DNA of 29,901 bases from an uncultured Eubacterium sp. (GTDB lineage Bacteria > Bacillota > Clostridia > Peptostreptococcales > Anaerovoracaceae), in contig UQRM01000026.1 in assembly GCA_900543485.1 (NCBI GenBank), positions 1-29,901 of the forward strand, given 5' to 3'. Shown piece by piece: positions 16,322 to 24,278 of the stretch. How positions within the stretch are numbered: position 1 is the stretch's first letter; every line of letters begins with the position of its first letter. The position numbers were made by a program, and so were the translations under genes. The notes beneath the pieces are model-generated. The model was given only the letters and a program-made list of their open reading frames with translations. It had not been told where the DNA came from and made no database searches.

Positions 16322-16744
16322 ATGACAGAAAAGAAACGTTTCGATTTAAAATCCGCCGAGAAGTACAGCTTCGGCGATCTGGTGGAAATAATAGCAGCTC
16401 TCAGAGCTCCCGGCGGATGCCCTTGGGATATAAAACAGACTCACCAGTCCCTGAAGGAATGTCTGGTGGAAGAATCGGGCGAGGTGATAGATGCCATCGA
16501 CAACGATGACGACGAAAACCTCTGTGAGGAGCTTGGCGACGTGCTGCTGCAAGTGGTAATGCATGCCCAGATAGCCGCCGAACGCGGGAGCTTCACCATT
16601 GATGACGTGGTACAGGGCGTTTCCGAAAAAATGATACGAAGGCATCCCCATGTCTTTGGCAACGTAAAAGTATCCTCCCCGGAAGAAAGCCTGGAATTGT
16701 GGAAAAAAATCAAAGAACAGGAAAAGTCAGGCTCTGCGAAATAA
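16322..16744 (+). CDS. mazG: MazG-family nucleotide pyrophosphohydrolase, single domain
   Basis: MazG proteins hydrolyse nucleoside triphosphates to monophosphates and pyrophosphate, often as a house-cleaning step. The 140-residue protein has LRAPGGCPWDIKQTHQSLK, the metal-binding EESGEVIDAI and EELGDVLLQVVMHAQIA motifs (ExxE and ExxD), and the terminal RRHPHVF. It is about half the length of E. coli MazG, so it has one domain. GGAGG lies upstream, and it begins 6 bases after the larE stop. It is the last gene of the operon and is followed by a terminator. Confidence 0.92.
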   Translation: MTEKKRFDLKSAEKYSFGDLVEIIAALRAPGGCPWDIKQTHQSLKECLVEESGEVIDAIDNDDDENLCEELGDVLLQVVMHAQIAAERGSFTIDDVVQGVSEKMIRRHPHVFGNVKVSSPEESLELWKKIKEQEKSGSAK

Positions 16745-16754
16745 AAGACCTCAG

Positions 16755-16816
16755 TCGCCAAAGCCCTGCCAGATCCCGGCCGAAGCCCGGCGGCAGGAGC
16801 TCAGGCGATATTTTTT
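16755..16816 (+). terminator. Terminator after mazG
   Basis: A nested stem, TCGCC (16755-16759) with GGCGA (16804-16808) enclosing CCTGCC (16765-16770) with GGCAGG (16792-16797), is followed by TATTTTTT. It lies between the converging mazG and NAD(P)HX epimerase genes. Confidence 0.6.
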
Positions 16817-16836
16817 ATAGGCTTTACAGAGTTGTT

Positions 16837-17652
16837 TCACACACTCCAGAGACGCTCTTCATCTATCCCGATATCAGCGACGATGATGTCACCGCAATAT
16901 CGAGCCGCAAACTTCTGGAGATGGACCGGCTTTCTGGCGTGGAATGCTATGGTGCAATCCGCTCTCACGCTGTTGACGTCCACTTCCTGCTCGTCCACTA
17001 TATCTCCGCCCAGGCCTGACGGGATATCCAGCGAGAACATCACCGGTCTTGGGGCGTCAGCCGGAGCAGACCTGGCCGGTTGGATATCGGCGCAGCTTTC
17101 ACCACTTTCCCCGATTTTGAATCTGTTCATATATATGGCTGCTCTAAGGGCATTGCCGGACAGGCTGCCGTGAAATCCCGTACCGTATATGGCATCTACT
17201 ATGATATCCGGCCACACTCTCATGTACATCAGCACCCGCTCGTTTTCAGTCATATCAGTGACTTGTACAGGCATATTTTCAAGTAAGCGGAAATTTGTGA
17301 CGCTGTCTTCCGTCACAGGCTGTCCGTCTACCAGTATCACATGGACACAGAACCCACTCTCACTCATCTTCCTGGCAACGACAAAGCCATCGCCGCCATT
17401 ATTCCCTTTACCGCAGAAAATCAGTGCCTGATGTCTGCGCTCATGTTTTACGGACATAGCCGCTATCCCTGACGGGGCTTCCGCAACAGCTGCCGGCGGA
17501 AACCCACTGCCGATCCTTTCCATTATGGCAAGAGCCGCCGCTGTCCCGGCGTTTTCCATCATCTGATAGTAGGAAAGTCCATCCTCGTCGGCTCGTCTCT
17601 CCAATATCTTCATCTGTCCGCATGTGACAAAGTGCTCGTTCCCGTTTCTCAT
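16837..17652 (-). CDS. nnrE: NAD(P)H-hydrate epimerase (YjeF_N domain)
   Basis: This enzyme interconverts the R and S forms of damaged hydrated NAD(P)H so that a dehydratase can repair them. The 271-residue protein has YYQMMENAGTAAA, the substrate loop FCGKGNNGGDGFVVAR (around residues 79-94), VDAIYGTGFHGSLSG and SLDIPSGLGGD, all YjeF_N motifs. It ends after this domain, so the dehydratase (NnrD) found fused in many bacteria is absent here. Two low-complexity inserts (about residues 48-72 and 176-198) lengthen it. The start lies 4 bases after the phosphohexomutase stop with only a weak ribosome site, consistent with coupling; an ATG 13 codons in is an alternative. Confidence 0.88.
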   Translation of the reverse strand: MRNGNEHFVTCGQMKILERRADEDGLSYYQMMENAGTAAALAIMERIGSGFPPAAVAEAPSGIAAMSVKHERRHQALIFCGKGNNGGDGFVVARKMSESGFCVHVILVDGQPVTEDSVTNFRLLENMPVQVTDMTENERVLMYMRVWPDIIVDAIYGTGFHGSLSGNALRAAIYMNRFKIGESGESCADIQPARSAPADAPRPVMFSLDIPSGLGGDIVDEQEVDVNSVRADCTIAFHARKPVHLQKFAARYCGDIIVADIGIDEERLWSV

Positions 17653-17656
17653 CCTA

Positions 17657-19210
17657 TCACCCCATCACCGAAATATCCAGACCATCATAAGACGCCAGGA
17701 ACTCCTTCATGACTTTCCCTATCTGGCCGCAGCCTCCCGGTTCATCGGAAGCCATGTTTACAGGAAGGATAGGATCGTGAAGTGATTTCCTCAGCAGGCA
17801 CCAGCCGCCAGGGAAATTTATCCTGACGCCTTCGTAATTAGGCTCTTCCAGCGACAGCCCCATCTCCTTCCCGGGACCGGCCACGAAGCTTTTCAGATCC
17901 TCGATGACTTTATCGCCATATGCTCCGAAGTCCGCCGCGGTGATAGGTATCCTCACTTCCTTTTCATCCGCAGGCGAAGACAGATCGGCTATGAGACTGT
18001 CCAGCGATTTTCCCTGCTTCCTGAGACGAGCAGCTTCTACGACGATTTTTGTCGCGAGATATGCTCCATCGTCGAGGAAATAGTTTTCCTTGAAAGCTGC
18101 ATGCCCCGACGTCTCTATGGCCAGCTGACAGTCGATCCCCTGTTGATTGAGCTCTCTGGCCTTGTTTATCACATTCCTGTATCCCCGCTTATATCTCAGA
18201 TGTTTCACGCCCAGACCCTCTTGCAGGAAATCCGTGAGCTGTCTGCTGGTGATGCTGTCGGTCACCACAGTTGTGCCGGGATGCTCATCGGCTATCAACG
18301 CTGCCGCCATGGCTACGATGCCATTCCTCGCGATCTCATGCCCCCGGCCGTCCACCGCAGCTGATCTGTCCACATCCGTGTCGAATATGAGTCCAAAATC
18401 AGCGCCTTTGGAAACTACCCGGGTCATCAGCGAATTGATGGCGTCAGGATCCTCCGGATTAGGAGCGTGATTGGAGAACATGCCGTCAGGCTCCAGATAT
18501 TGACTGTCAGACACATCGGCGCCCAGCGGCTTCAGGACTTTCTTCGCGTAAAATCCTCCGCTGCCGTTTCCGGCATCCACTACTATCTTCATCCCCCGGA
18601 GCGGTTTTTCCCCATCATCCGCGCCGTCAGTTATCAGCTCTCTCAGGTGAGCACAGTAAAGCGACATCAAATCCCTTTCCTCCGCAGGATATACCAGTTT
18701 GCCGAAATTCCTCACCCTGCCGTCGCTGCCGTCAGGCTCTCCCAGCTTTTCCACACAGGTCTTCTCATCGCCGGCATATCTCAGTATGTCTGCGATATCC
18801 GCCTTGTCCAGCCCTCCTTCGGCAGTGAAAAACTTGAATCCGTTCCTGTTATATGGCAGATGGCTGGCCGTTATCATCACCGCCGCATCACACGCGAATT
18901 CAGGAAACACCGTCGACATGAACATAGCTGGTGTAGACGCCAGACCACAGTCATAGGCCGTGATACCGTAAGGGCCCATGCCGTTCATCAATCCCTCCAT
19001 CAAACGTTTGCCCGACACACGAGGATCCCGTCCCACAGCTATCTTTATATTTCCCGGAGCTTTATTTATCTTATCGCAGAGCCATACGACAAATCCTCTG
19101 CCTATATCGGCCGCCTCATCCGGAGTAAGATTCGGCAGTTCTCCGGGCACCCCTGTTATAGCTATCCCTCTTATATCGCTGCCATTCTGCAGCTTTCTGT
19201 AATCGTTCAT
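17657..19210 (-). CDS. Phosphohexomutase (phosphoglucomutase/phosphomannomutase family)
   Basis: The enzyme moves phosphate between C1 and C6 of hexoses through a phosphoserine. The 517-residue protein has VGRDPRVSGKRL, the active-site MITASHLPYNRNGFK with phosphoserine S116, the metal-binding FDTDVDRSAAVD (DxDxDR), and LAIETSGHAAFKENYFLDDGA for sugar binding. Length is near that of bacterial PMM/PGM. The ATG at 19210 has GGAG 8 bases upstream. Sugar preference cannot be told. It heads a two-gene unit with the NAD(P)HX epimerase. Confidence 0.9.
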   Translation of the reverse strand: MNDYRKLQNGSDIRGIAITGVPGELPNLTPDEAADIGRGFVVWLCDKINKAPGNIKIAVGRDPRVSGKRLMEGLMNGMGPYGITAYDCGLASTPAMFMSTVFPEFACDAAVMITASHLPYNRNGFKFFTAEGGLDKADIADILRYAGDEKTCVEKLGEPDGSDGRVRNFGKLVYPAEERDLMSLYCAHLRELITDGADDGEKPLRGMKIVVDAGNGSGGFYAKKVLKPLGADVSDSQYLEPDGMFSNHAPNPEDPDAINSLMTRVVSKGADFGLIFDTDVDRSAAVDGRGHEIARNGIVAMAAALIADEHPGTTVVTDSITSRQLTDFLQEGLGVKHLRYKRGYRNVINKARELNQQGIDCQLAIETSGHAAFKENYFLDDGAYLATKIVVEAARLRKQGKSLDSLIADLSSPADEKEVRIPITAADFGAYGDKVIEDLKSFVAGPGKEMGLSLEEPNYEGVRINFPGGWCLLRKSLHDPILPVNMASDEPGGCGQIGKVMKEFLASYDGLDISVMG

Positions 19211-19292
19211 ATGATCTTCTCCCGTCATCCTATCATTTCACTATCTGTTTCCCGGCCGCGGATATCAAATATCTGCGAGTCCGGTCATGATT

Positions 19293-19320
19293 ATTATACG
19301 ACAACAGCCCGCCGGGTAAA
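19293..19320 (-). promoter_or_regulatory. Promoter of the phosphohexomutase gene
   Basis: On the minus strand TATAAT (19298-19293) is a perfect -10, with TTTACC (19320-19315) 16 bases upstream. It lies about 85 bases before the start codon. Confidence 0.55.
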
Positions 19321-19420
19321 AGCTGTTATTTTCCCAGGCCGCCGGACCGCGAAAAACATCCGCCGGAAAAAGGAACAATCCTGACCTGCCGTTGCCAACG
19401 CTCCATAAGCGGCTCACATA

Positions 19421-19765
19421 TCAGACGCCTTTCTGCTTGACTCTCTTGATGCGGCCCCACTGGCTCTTTCGCTTCCCGTAGCCTATGAAAGCCATGACTC
19501 TGACGCCATCCAGGAAAAGTCGGAAGAACACATTCTCAAGGATGCATACGATGACAGCCTTGGCTGTGTCCGACAGACTTATCTTCAGCCCCATCGTATA
19601 TATCCGCTGAAAAAATATCGTTATAGTCAGCACCGCGTTATAAAGCGTATACATCAGATAAAACAGGAAAATATCATCAAAACGATATTTTTTATCATAA
19701 AGAAAAGGGCCTCTTCCAGATGCCCTCGTCCATACTTTCCAAACGCTATTCAGATGGAGAGACAT
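19421..19765 (-). CDS. Small membrane protein, possibly the C-terminal remnant of a glycosyltransferase
   Basis: The frame encodes up to 114 residues with hydrophobic segments at about 31-52 and 67-90 and a strongly basic tail (GKRKSQWGRIKRVKQKGV). Such a tail, with WGRIKR after membrane helices, resembles the end of family 2 membrane glycosyltransferases, but no catalytic part is present. The frame start is uncertain: GGGGAGG lies 15 bases before the ATG at 19765, too far to be convincing. A promoter-like pair is just upstream at 19816-19844. It could be a decayed gene or an independent small membrane protein. Confidence 0.45.
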   Translation of the reverse strand: MSLHLNSVWKVWTRASGRGPFLYDKKYRFDDIFLFYLMYTLYNAVLTITIFFQRIYTMGLKISLSDTAKAVIVCILENVFFRLFLDGVRVMAFIGYGKRKSQWGRIKRVKQKGV

Positions 19766-19815
19766 CCGGTTGAGTCATTGCCTCCCCAATACCCTCTCTC
19801 CAGGCAAGCGTTTAC

Positions 19816-19844
19816 ATTTTATAATACTTTCCTATTTTGGTCAA
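19816..19844 (-). promoter_or_regulatory. Promoter-like sequence upstream of the small membrane ORF
   Basis: On the minus strand TTGACC (19844-19839), a 17-base spacer, and TAAAAT (19821-19816). It overlaps the 3' end of the upstream gene and points to the 19421-19765 ORF. Confidence 0.5.
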
Positions 19845-20223
19845 GAGGGGGTCCCCCTTTGACCGCCATGCCAATGATCTCCCATACCGACAGCAATGTC
19901 AGGCATATGATGAACCAGGCAAGCGTATACTTGGGACATATCTGCCCCATCACATTCCCTATCTGCCGCGAATAATTCCATACATCCCATCCGAACCACA
20001 CATTTACCACGATCCCCACGGCAAATTCAAAACCTGTAAAAATCAAAGCTCCCACCGCGGCTTTCGCCAGAGTGGGAGTATCCTTGAATTCTTCCGTATA
20101 GAAGTAAAATGTCAGAAGACATGCGCCTCCGGTCAACACCATCGACCAGTGAGTATATCCTCTGAAAAGGTATTCGATCATGGAATATCCTGCCGCTCCC
20201 GTCAAAAAAACTATAAATCTCAT
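19819..20223 (-). CDS. Four-helix membrane protein, CmpB/putative ABC-transporter permease family
   Basis: The 134-residue protein has about four membrane segments and the conserved block YSMIEYLFRGYTHWSMVLTGG, followed by GFEFAVGIVVNVWFGWDVWN. I recognise these from the family often labelled putative ABC-transporter type IV (ABC_trans_CmpB), common in Firmicutes. Despite the label no ATPase is near and the function is unknown. There is no clear ribosome site before the ATG at 20223, so the start is less sure; an ATG 14 codons in is possible. It follows a two-helix protein gene in the same direction. Confidence 0.7.
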   Translation of the reverse strand: MRFIVFLTGAAGYSMIEYLFRGYTHWSMVLTGGACLLTFYFYTEEFKDTPTLAKAAVGALIFTGFEFAVGIVVNVWFGWDVWNYSRQIGNVMGQICPKYTLAWFIICLTLLSVWEIIGMAVKGGPPLDQNRKVL

Positions 20224-20291
20224 ATTAATATTATCTATAGTTTTCGGAAGGGTAGCCCTGTTATTTTTTTCCGCCCCGGAAAATCAGGACA

Positions 20292-20717
20292 TCAGATTTC
20301 CTTAGTCTTTTCCTCAGTCTCATCATTCTCATTGTCCTGCTCTTCAGTTTCCCGGCTCACTTCGATGATACCGGCAGTCTCATCACTACTTCCGGTGTTC
20401 TCGCCGCCATCATCGGCTCCTGCCACGGCCCCGGCTGCCGGTACCGCTCCATTCTGGAGCAGCCTTATGATCTTTCCCGCGCAGAATGTCAGCATACCGT
20501 AAACGAAATAGCTTATAGATCCGGTTATCACATACTGGATAGCGTCGAACAGCATATCGGAAACGCTCATCCCATAGCTTGCGGCATAGCTGTTGATGTA
20601 CATGATATTCACTATTATCATGTACACGCATATGGCCATAAGCACGGCCGATATGATATACAGCGCTTTTACCAGCGGAGTGACCCTGCCATCGTTTTTT
20701 CTCGTCTCATAGTTCAT
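20292..20717 (-). CDS. Two-helix membrane protein with acidic tail
   Basis: The 141-residue product has two hydrophobic stretches (about residues 18-45 and 65-87). The C-terminal half is rich in Asp, Glu, Gly and Ala and ends EEQDNENDETEEKTKEI, so it is probably a soluble acidic tail. I do not recognise the family. The ATG at 20717 has GAGGTG 6 bases upstream; a GTG three codons earlier is less likely. It lies in a series of same-strand membrane-protein genes. Confidence 0.65.
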   Translation of the reverse strand: MNYETRKNDGRVTPLVKALYIISAVLMAICVYMIIVNIMYINSYAASYGMSVSDMLFDAIQYVITGSISYFVYGMLTFCAGKIIRLLQNGAVPAAGAVAGADDGGENTGSSDETAGIIEVSRETEEQDNENDETEEKTKEI

Positions 20718-20742
20718 AAAATACACCTCAAAAATACACCTC
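20718..20742. repeat. Tandem 12-base direct repeat over the ribosome site
   Basis: AAAATACACCTC occurs at 20718-20729 and 20731-20742 (plus strand). On the minus strand this reads GAGGTGTATTTT twice, so two ribosome-site-like GAGGTG elements lie 13 bases apart before the ATG at 20717. Confidence 0.7.
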
Positions 20743-20776
20743 GACTTTAAGATTTATTATTTCAACTTATTATTCA

Positions 20777-21667
20777 TCATATGTGTGTACCTTCTGTGTT
20801 GGAAATATTTTCATTTCGTGTCGACTTTTTGTTTCTGCTGAAAATCTTGAAAATCACGAAAGCGATGAAAAAGATGGCCGCCGCGGCAAACCCTGCCGCC
20901 GTCACTTGCCTGAAGCCGTTCTCCGCCATCACGTAAGCCATATGATCAGATGCCGAGGACGTGGTCATGGCACCTACCAGAGTCGCCAGTCCCCAATATA
21001 TCAACGAAACCAGAGCGACGGTGACGGCACACCACAGGAAGCCCAGTCTGCTCCTCCAGCACAGCGCTATGACGGCGGCGCAAAGGATCACACATATTGC
21101 TGCTGAAAAGATACGAGCCGTTCCACTCGATACCGACGCATCTCCTGTGATGCTGGTAAACACCTCCTCGGACAGATCCCCATCCAGCGACTCATACTGC
21201 TCCATCTGCTGATTCAGCGAGGCCGTAAGGTCGGGCACTTCCTGCTGCATGGCTTGCCTCAGCAATTCACCCTCCAGCGGAGATATCTGATACTCCCCCT
21301 CGGCGTTGACTTGATCTATTCCTTCCGAAAACGCTGCCATCAGCTCATCATCGGCCACTTCCACATATGGATCGCCGAAAAACTGGGTGTTCACGGCTGC
21401 CGTCACATACTGAGTAAAGAAATCATCGATAGCCTCGGTGGAAAATATCGCTTTCATCATTTCGCCGTACTGACCGCCCATATTGACAGTCCCCTCCGCC
21501 AGCGCCTCGTCTACCAGCTGAGACACGATATCGCTCTCCGTCAGCGCTTCCCGCACTGATTCCTCTGATGTGGCCTCGTCCAACGCAAAAAGCCCCATCG
21601 TCAGGGCTTCCGCTACGAATAGGGCCACAACTGCTATTATTGCCAGAATTATCTTCACTGCTTTCAT
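20777..21667 (-). CDS. Membrane protein with large extracytoplasmic domain, function unknown
   Basis: The 296-residue product starts with a hydrophobic helix (MKAVKIILAIIAVVALFVAE) acting as signal anchor. About 155 polar, acidic residues follow, then three hydrophobic segments toward the C terminus (about residues 185-207, 210-235 and 255-280) and a basic tail. I do not recognise the family. The ATG at 21667 is chosen because GGAG lies 9 bases upstream. It begins 43 bases after the PepSY gene and is probably co-transcribed with it, which suggests an envelope-related role. Confidence 0.65.
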   Translation of the reverse strand: MKAVKIILAIIAVVALFVAEALTMGLFALDEATSEESVREALTESDIVSQLVDEALAEGTVNMGGQYGEMMKAIFSTEAIDDFFTQYVTAAVNTQFFGDPYVEVADDELMAAFSEGIDQVNAEGEYQISPLEGELLRQAMQQEVPDLTASLNQQMEQYESLDGDLSEEVFTSITGDASVSSGTARIFSAAICVILCAAVIALCWRSRLGFLWCAVTVALVSLIYWGLATLVGAMTTSSASDHMAYVMAENGFRQVTAAGFAAAAIFFIAFVIFKIFSRNKKSTRNENISNTEGTHI

Positions 21668-21709
21668 TTGGATCATCTCCTTGTCCCGAAACCCCGGCAC
21701 GTCTGACTA

Positions 21710-22288
21710 TCAATCCCAGTGATCATGATGATCTATATCATGGCTGAGTATCGTCCCGCTGGTCCCGTCTATCTCAAATTCGTACTCATTGCCATTATAC
21801 ACTATTTCTATATCATATTCCAAATGACCGTCATCATAGTCGCAGTGAGCTACCGTGATATCGGACGCAGTGGCTCCGCTGACCTGTCCCAGTGCTATGG
21901 ACTTTGCCTTCTCAAGACCGATCCCTGCTGTTGCTCCGGGGCCGTTGCCGCATGCTACGCCCTGTTGGCCATGATGGTTCCCGTAACCATAGCCTTCATA
22001 ATGATGCTCAGCGTAATGATGCTGTCCGCCGTTGCCATAAACAGTAGAGGCCGCCGCCTGTGTGCCGGCGTCCGCTCCAGACGACGCCGTGCTGGCGCTC
22101 ATCTGTGACTCATAGCTCTGAGCCCCTTCAGAGACTGCCTTGCTTATGGATGTATCGGCGCTGACTGCAGCGTTCTGTCCTGTGACATTGATAGCATATA
22201 CCGTCGCTCCTGCCAATACCAGGCATATGGCCGCCGCTGAACTTATTATCGCCACTCTCTTGGTCTTTCCTTTAAAAATATTCTTCAT
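21710..22288 (-). CDS. Secreted/anchored PepSY-domain protein with His-rich segment
   Basis: The 192-residue protein has an N-terminal membrane anchor (about residues 11-33), a Ser/Ala-rich spacer, a His/Tyr/Gly-rich segment (residues 90-106, with HH pairs) and a C-terminal PepSY domain (about 124-185: GLEKAKSIAL, then NEYEFEIDGTSGTIL). It ends HDIDHHDHWD. PepSY domains are thought to restrain peptidases or act as extracellular accessory modules. The histidines suggest metal binding (inference). The ATG at 22288 has GGAGG 8 bases upstream. It lies directly downstream of the sensor kinase operon and has its own upstream region with TTAAT repeats shared with the regulator promoter. Confidence 0.82.
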   Translation of the reverse strand: MKNIFKGKTKRVAIISSAAAICLVLAGATVYAINVTGQNAAVSADTSISKAVSEGAQSYESQMSASTASSGADAGTQAAASTVYGNGGQHHYAEHHYEGYGYGNHHGQQGVACGNGPGATAGIGLEKAKSIALGQVSGATASDITVAHCDYDDGHLEYDIEIVYNGNEYEFEIDGTSGTILSHDIDHHDHWD

Positions 22289-22359
22289 CACATTTACCTC
22301 CCAGATCTATTGTTTTTCGATTCTCTGTTTTCTTTATGGCTCTATCTTAATATCGCCAC

Positions 22360-22417
22360 ATTAATCGAGAATTACGCTAACATTAAAATGGGATTAATTT
22401 TCATGGCGCAAGATTAA
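22360..22417 (-). promoter_or_regulatory. Four phased TTAAT boxes, probable response-regulator sites
   Basis: TTAAT on the minus strand occurs at 22417-22413, 22397-22393, 22386-22382 and 22364-22360. Spacings are 20, 11 and 22 bases, all close to whole helical turns. Two have the longer form TTTTAAT. They lie about 70-130 bases upstream of the PepSY gene. The same TTTTAAT pair at 11-base spacing precedes the adjacent response regulator gene. Confidence 0.55.
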
Positions 22418-22452
22418 AATCGTTGCAAGTCCGATCCTCGCCGCCCCTTCCC

Positions 22453-22908
22453 TCAGTCGTCTATCTCCCATTGGAGGATATTGCCTGTAGAGCCGTCGAT
22501 CTCAAACTCATACTCGTATCCGCCGTACCATATGCTTCCTTCGTATTCGATACGACCTCCATCTATTTCCCGCTCGATTTCCTTCAAATCAGCTTCCGTA
22601 GCTCCCGGCACCCTCGCTACAGCGATGGCAACAGCCTGACCCATCCCGATGTCGGTGACTCCGTTACGGTGATGATTTCCGTTCCCATTACCATTATGTC
22701 CGTGCTCGTAATGCCCGCTCTGGGCGGTCCCGCTCTCAGCAGTATCTGAACCGGACCCAGTCTGAGCGTCCTGGGTCGCCTGTGTATCCTGCGTCCCCTG
22801 ATCGCTCTGCTGGCTTCCCGAGCCGCCGTCTCCGCCACAGCCTGCCAGACAGAAAAGCGATATGACTGCCGCCACGAAGACCGCTGCCAGTTTTTTCGAT
22901 CTGATCAT
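22453..22908 (-). CDS. PepSY-domain lipoprotein
   Basis: The 151-residue product has a lipoprotein signal peptide with lipobox LAGC (acylated C24), a Gln/Asp/Thr/Gly-rich linker, a short His/Gly/Asn-rich segment (residues 66-80), and a PepSY domain (about 87-150: GMGQAVAIAVARVPGA, then YEYEFEIDGSTGNIL). It would sit on the outer face of the cell membrane. The ATG overlaps the stop of the kinase gene as ATGA, so translation is coupled. Its link with the kinase suggests an extracellular accessory of the sensor, a recurring arrangement in Firmicutes. Confidence 0.85.
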   Translation of the reverse strand: MIRSKKLAAVFVAAVISLFCLAGCGGDGGSGSQQSDQGTQDTQATQDAQTGSGSDTAESGTAQSGHYEHGHNGNGNGNHHRNGVTDIGMGQAVAIAVARVPGATEADLKEIEREIDGGRIEYEGSIWYGGYEYEFEIDGSTGNILQWEIDD

Positions 22909-24278
22909 TGCCTTTCCTCCTCATTTCCCTCATATAGCGGGAGCCTCACTGTAAACCTGCTTCCTTCACCATAGACGCTCTCGGCATCTATCTGGCCTCC
23001 ATGGGCTTTCACCATGGCTTCCACCATAGCCAGCCCCAGACCGGAGCCTTCTTCGCTCCTGGAACCTTCGACGCGATAAAACCGCTCCCATATCCTCGGC
23101 ATATCCTCCGGTCCTATACCGATACCGTCGTCTTCCACTTCACAGCAGACTTGCCCGTTGTCGATCCGCAGCTTCAGTTTCACGTGACCGTTTTTCTTTC
23201 CATATTTTATAGCATTGTCCATCAGGTTGAGTATCACTCTGATGAGCATGGTCTCGTCTCCATATACGAAGACTCCTTCCTCTATCTGAGTTTCTATTGC
23301 GATCCCTTTTTCCGCCGCGATCCCTTCCTGCTGCCACGCGACAGTTTCACACATATCGCTCATATCGACCTTCTCTCTTTCAGGCCTCAATCTGCCGGCG
23401 TCGCTCCTGGCCAGCGTCAGCAGCCTGTTCACAAGTCCGGCCATCCTCTTCGCCTCGCGATTTATCACTTCCAGCGATTTTTTTCTGTACTCCTCATCTT
23501 CCAGGGCATAATCGCTCTGAGAGATTATCACCGAAAGAGGTGTCCTCAGCTCGTGAGAGACGTCCGACGTGAACCGCTTCTCCTTCTCGAACGCCCGTTG
23601 GAGATTGTCAAACATACCGTTAAAAGCGGAGGTCAGATGGTATATCTCATCCCGGGAAAAGTCGGGCGAATCGCCTGTCTCTATTCTTCTGGAGAGATCT
23701 CCATCAGCACTTATCTCATCCACCGTCTGCAGAATATTTCTCACAGGTTTGAAGGCCCTTCTGGTTATCAGGTAACCACCCAGCGCCGCCAGCACCACTA
23801 ACGCCGGGAAAGCGATAGCCGCAAATCTGATAACAAAGGAGAAGGTTCCTCCCTCAGCGAAATCCTTGGCTATCCCTCTGACCCATACGGTTTTTCCATC
23901 CATATCGAAGCTGTTGTCATATACATACCAGGTCTCCCCTCCCTCTTCCAGCTTTTTCATCACGTTATCGCCAAAATCAGGGAGATCCGCCAGTTCAGCC
24001 GGCCTGCGGCCCTCTATCAGCTCTCCGGACGCGTCGTAGACACTGAGGTAGACACCGTCCTCGTAAAAGTCCAGGTCATCATCTATTATGAAGCTTTCTC
24101 CCAACATGCCAATCTGGTCCCTGGCATCCGATACGGAATCTGCCAGCCTGGTCCTGGCCAGCTCTCCGGCTCTAACATTCCCGGAATAGGTGAGGATAGC
24201 CAAAAATCCTGCCGTTATGATGACGAGGAATATGGTATACCATATCGTTATCCTTACTTTCACCGATAGTCTGCCCAT
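22905..24278 (-). CDS. Sensor histidine kinase
   Basis: The 457-residue kinase has a first membrane helix (about residues 10-31), an extracytoplasmic sensor region (32-146), a second helix (148-171), a HAMP linker (to about 225), and a HisKA domain with phospho-acceptor H242 in SDVSHELRTPLSVI. The ATPase domain shows the N box LNLMDNAIKYG, G1 DDGIGIG, F box WERFYRV and G2 GSGLGLAMV. The sensor region is rich in acidic residues. The ATG follows the stop of the response regulator gene directly (TAGATG), and the stop overlaps the next gene. The ligand is unknown. Confidence 0.95.
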   Translation of the reverse strand: MGRLSVKVRITIWYTIFLVIITAGFLAILTYSGNVRAGELARTRLADSVSDARDQIGMLGESFIIDDDLDFYEDGVYLSVYDASGELIEGRRPAELADLPDFGDNVMKKLEEGGETWYVYDNSFDMDGKTVWVRGIAKDFAEGGTFSFVIRFAAIAFPALVVLAALGGYLITRRAFKPVRNILQTVDEISADGDLSRRIETGDSPDFSRDEIYHLTSAFNGMFDNLQRAFEKEKRFTSDVSHELRTPLSVIISQSDYALEDEEYRKKSLEVINREAKRMAGLVNRLLTLARSDAGRLRPEREKVDMSDMCETVAWQQEGIAAEKGIAIETQIEEGVFVYGDETMLIRVILNLMDNAIKYGKKNGHVKLKLRIDNGQVCCEVEDDGIGIGPEDMPRIWERFYRVEGSRSEEGSGLGLAMVEAMVKAHGGQIDAESVYGEGSRFTVRLPLYEGNEEERQ

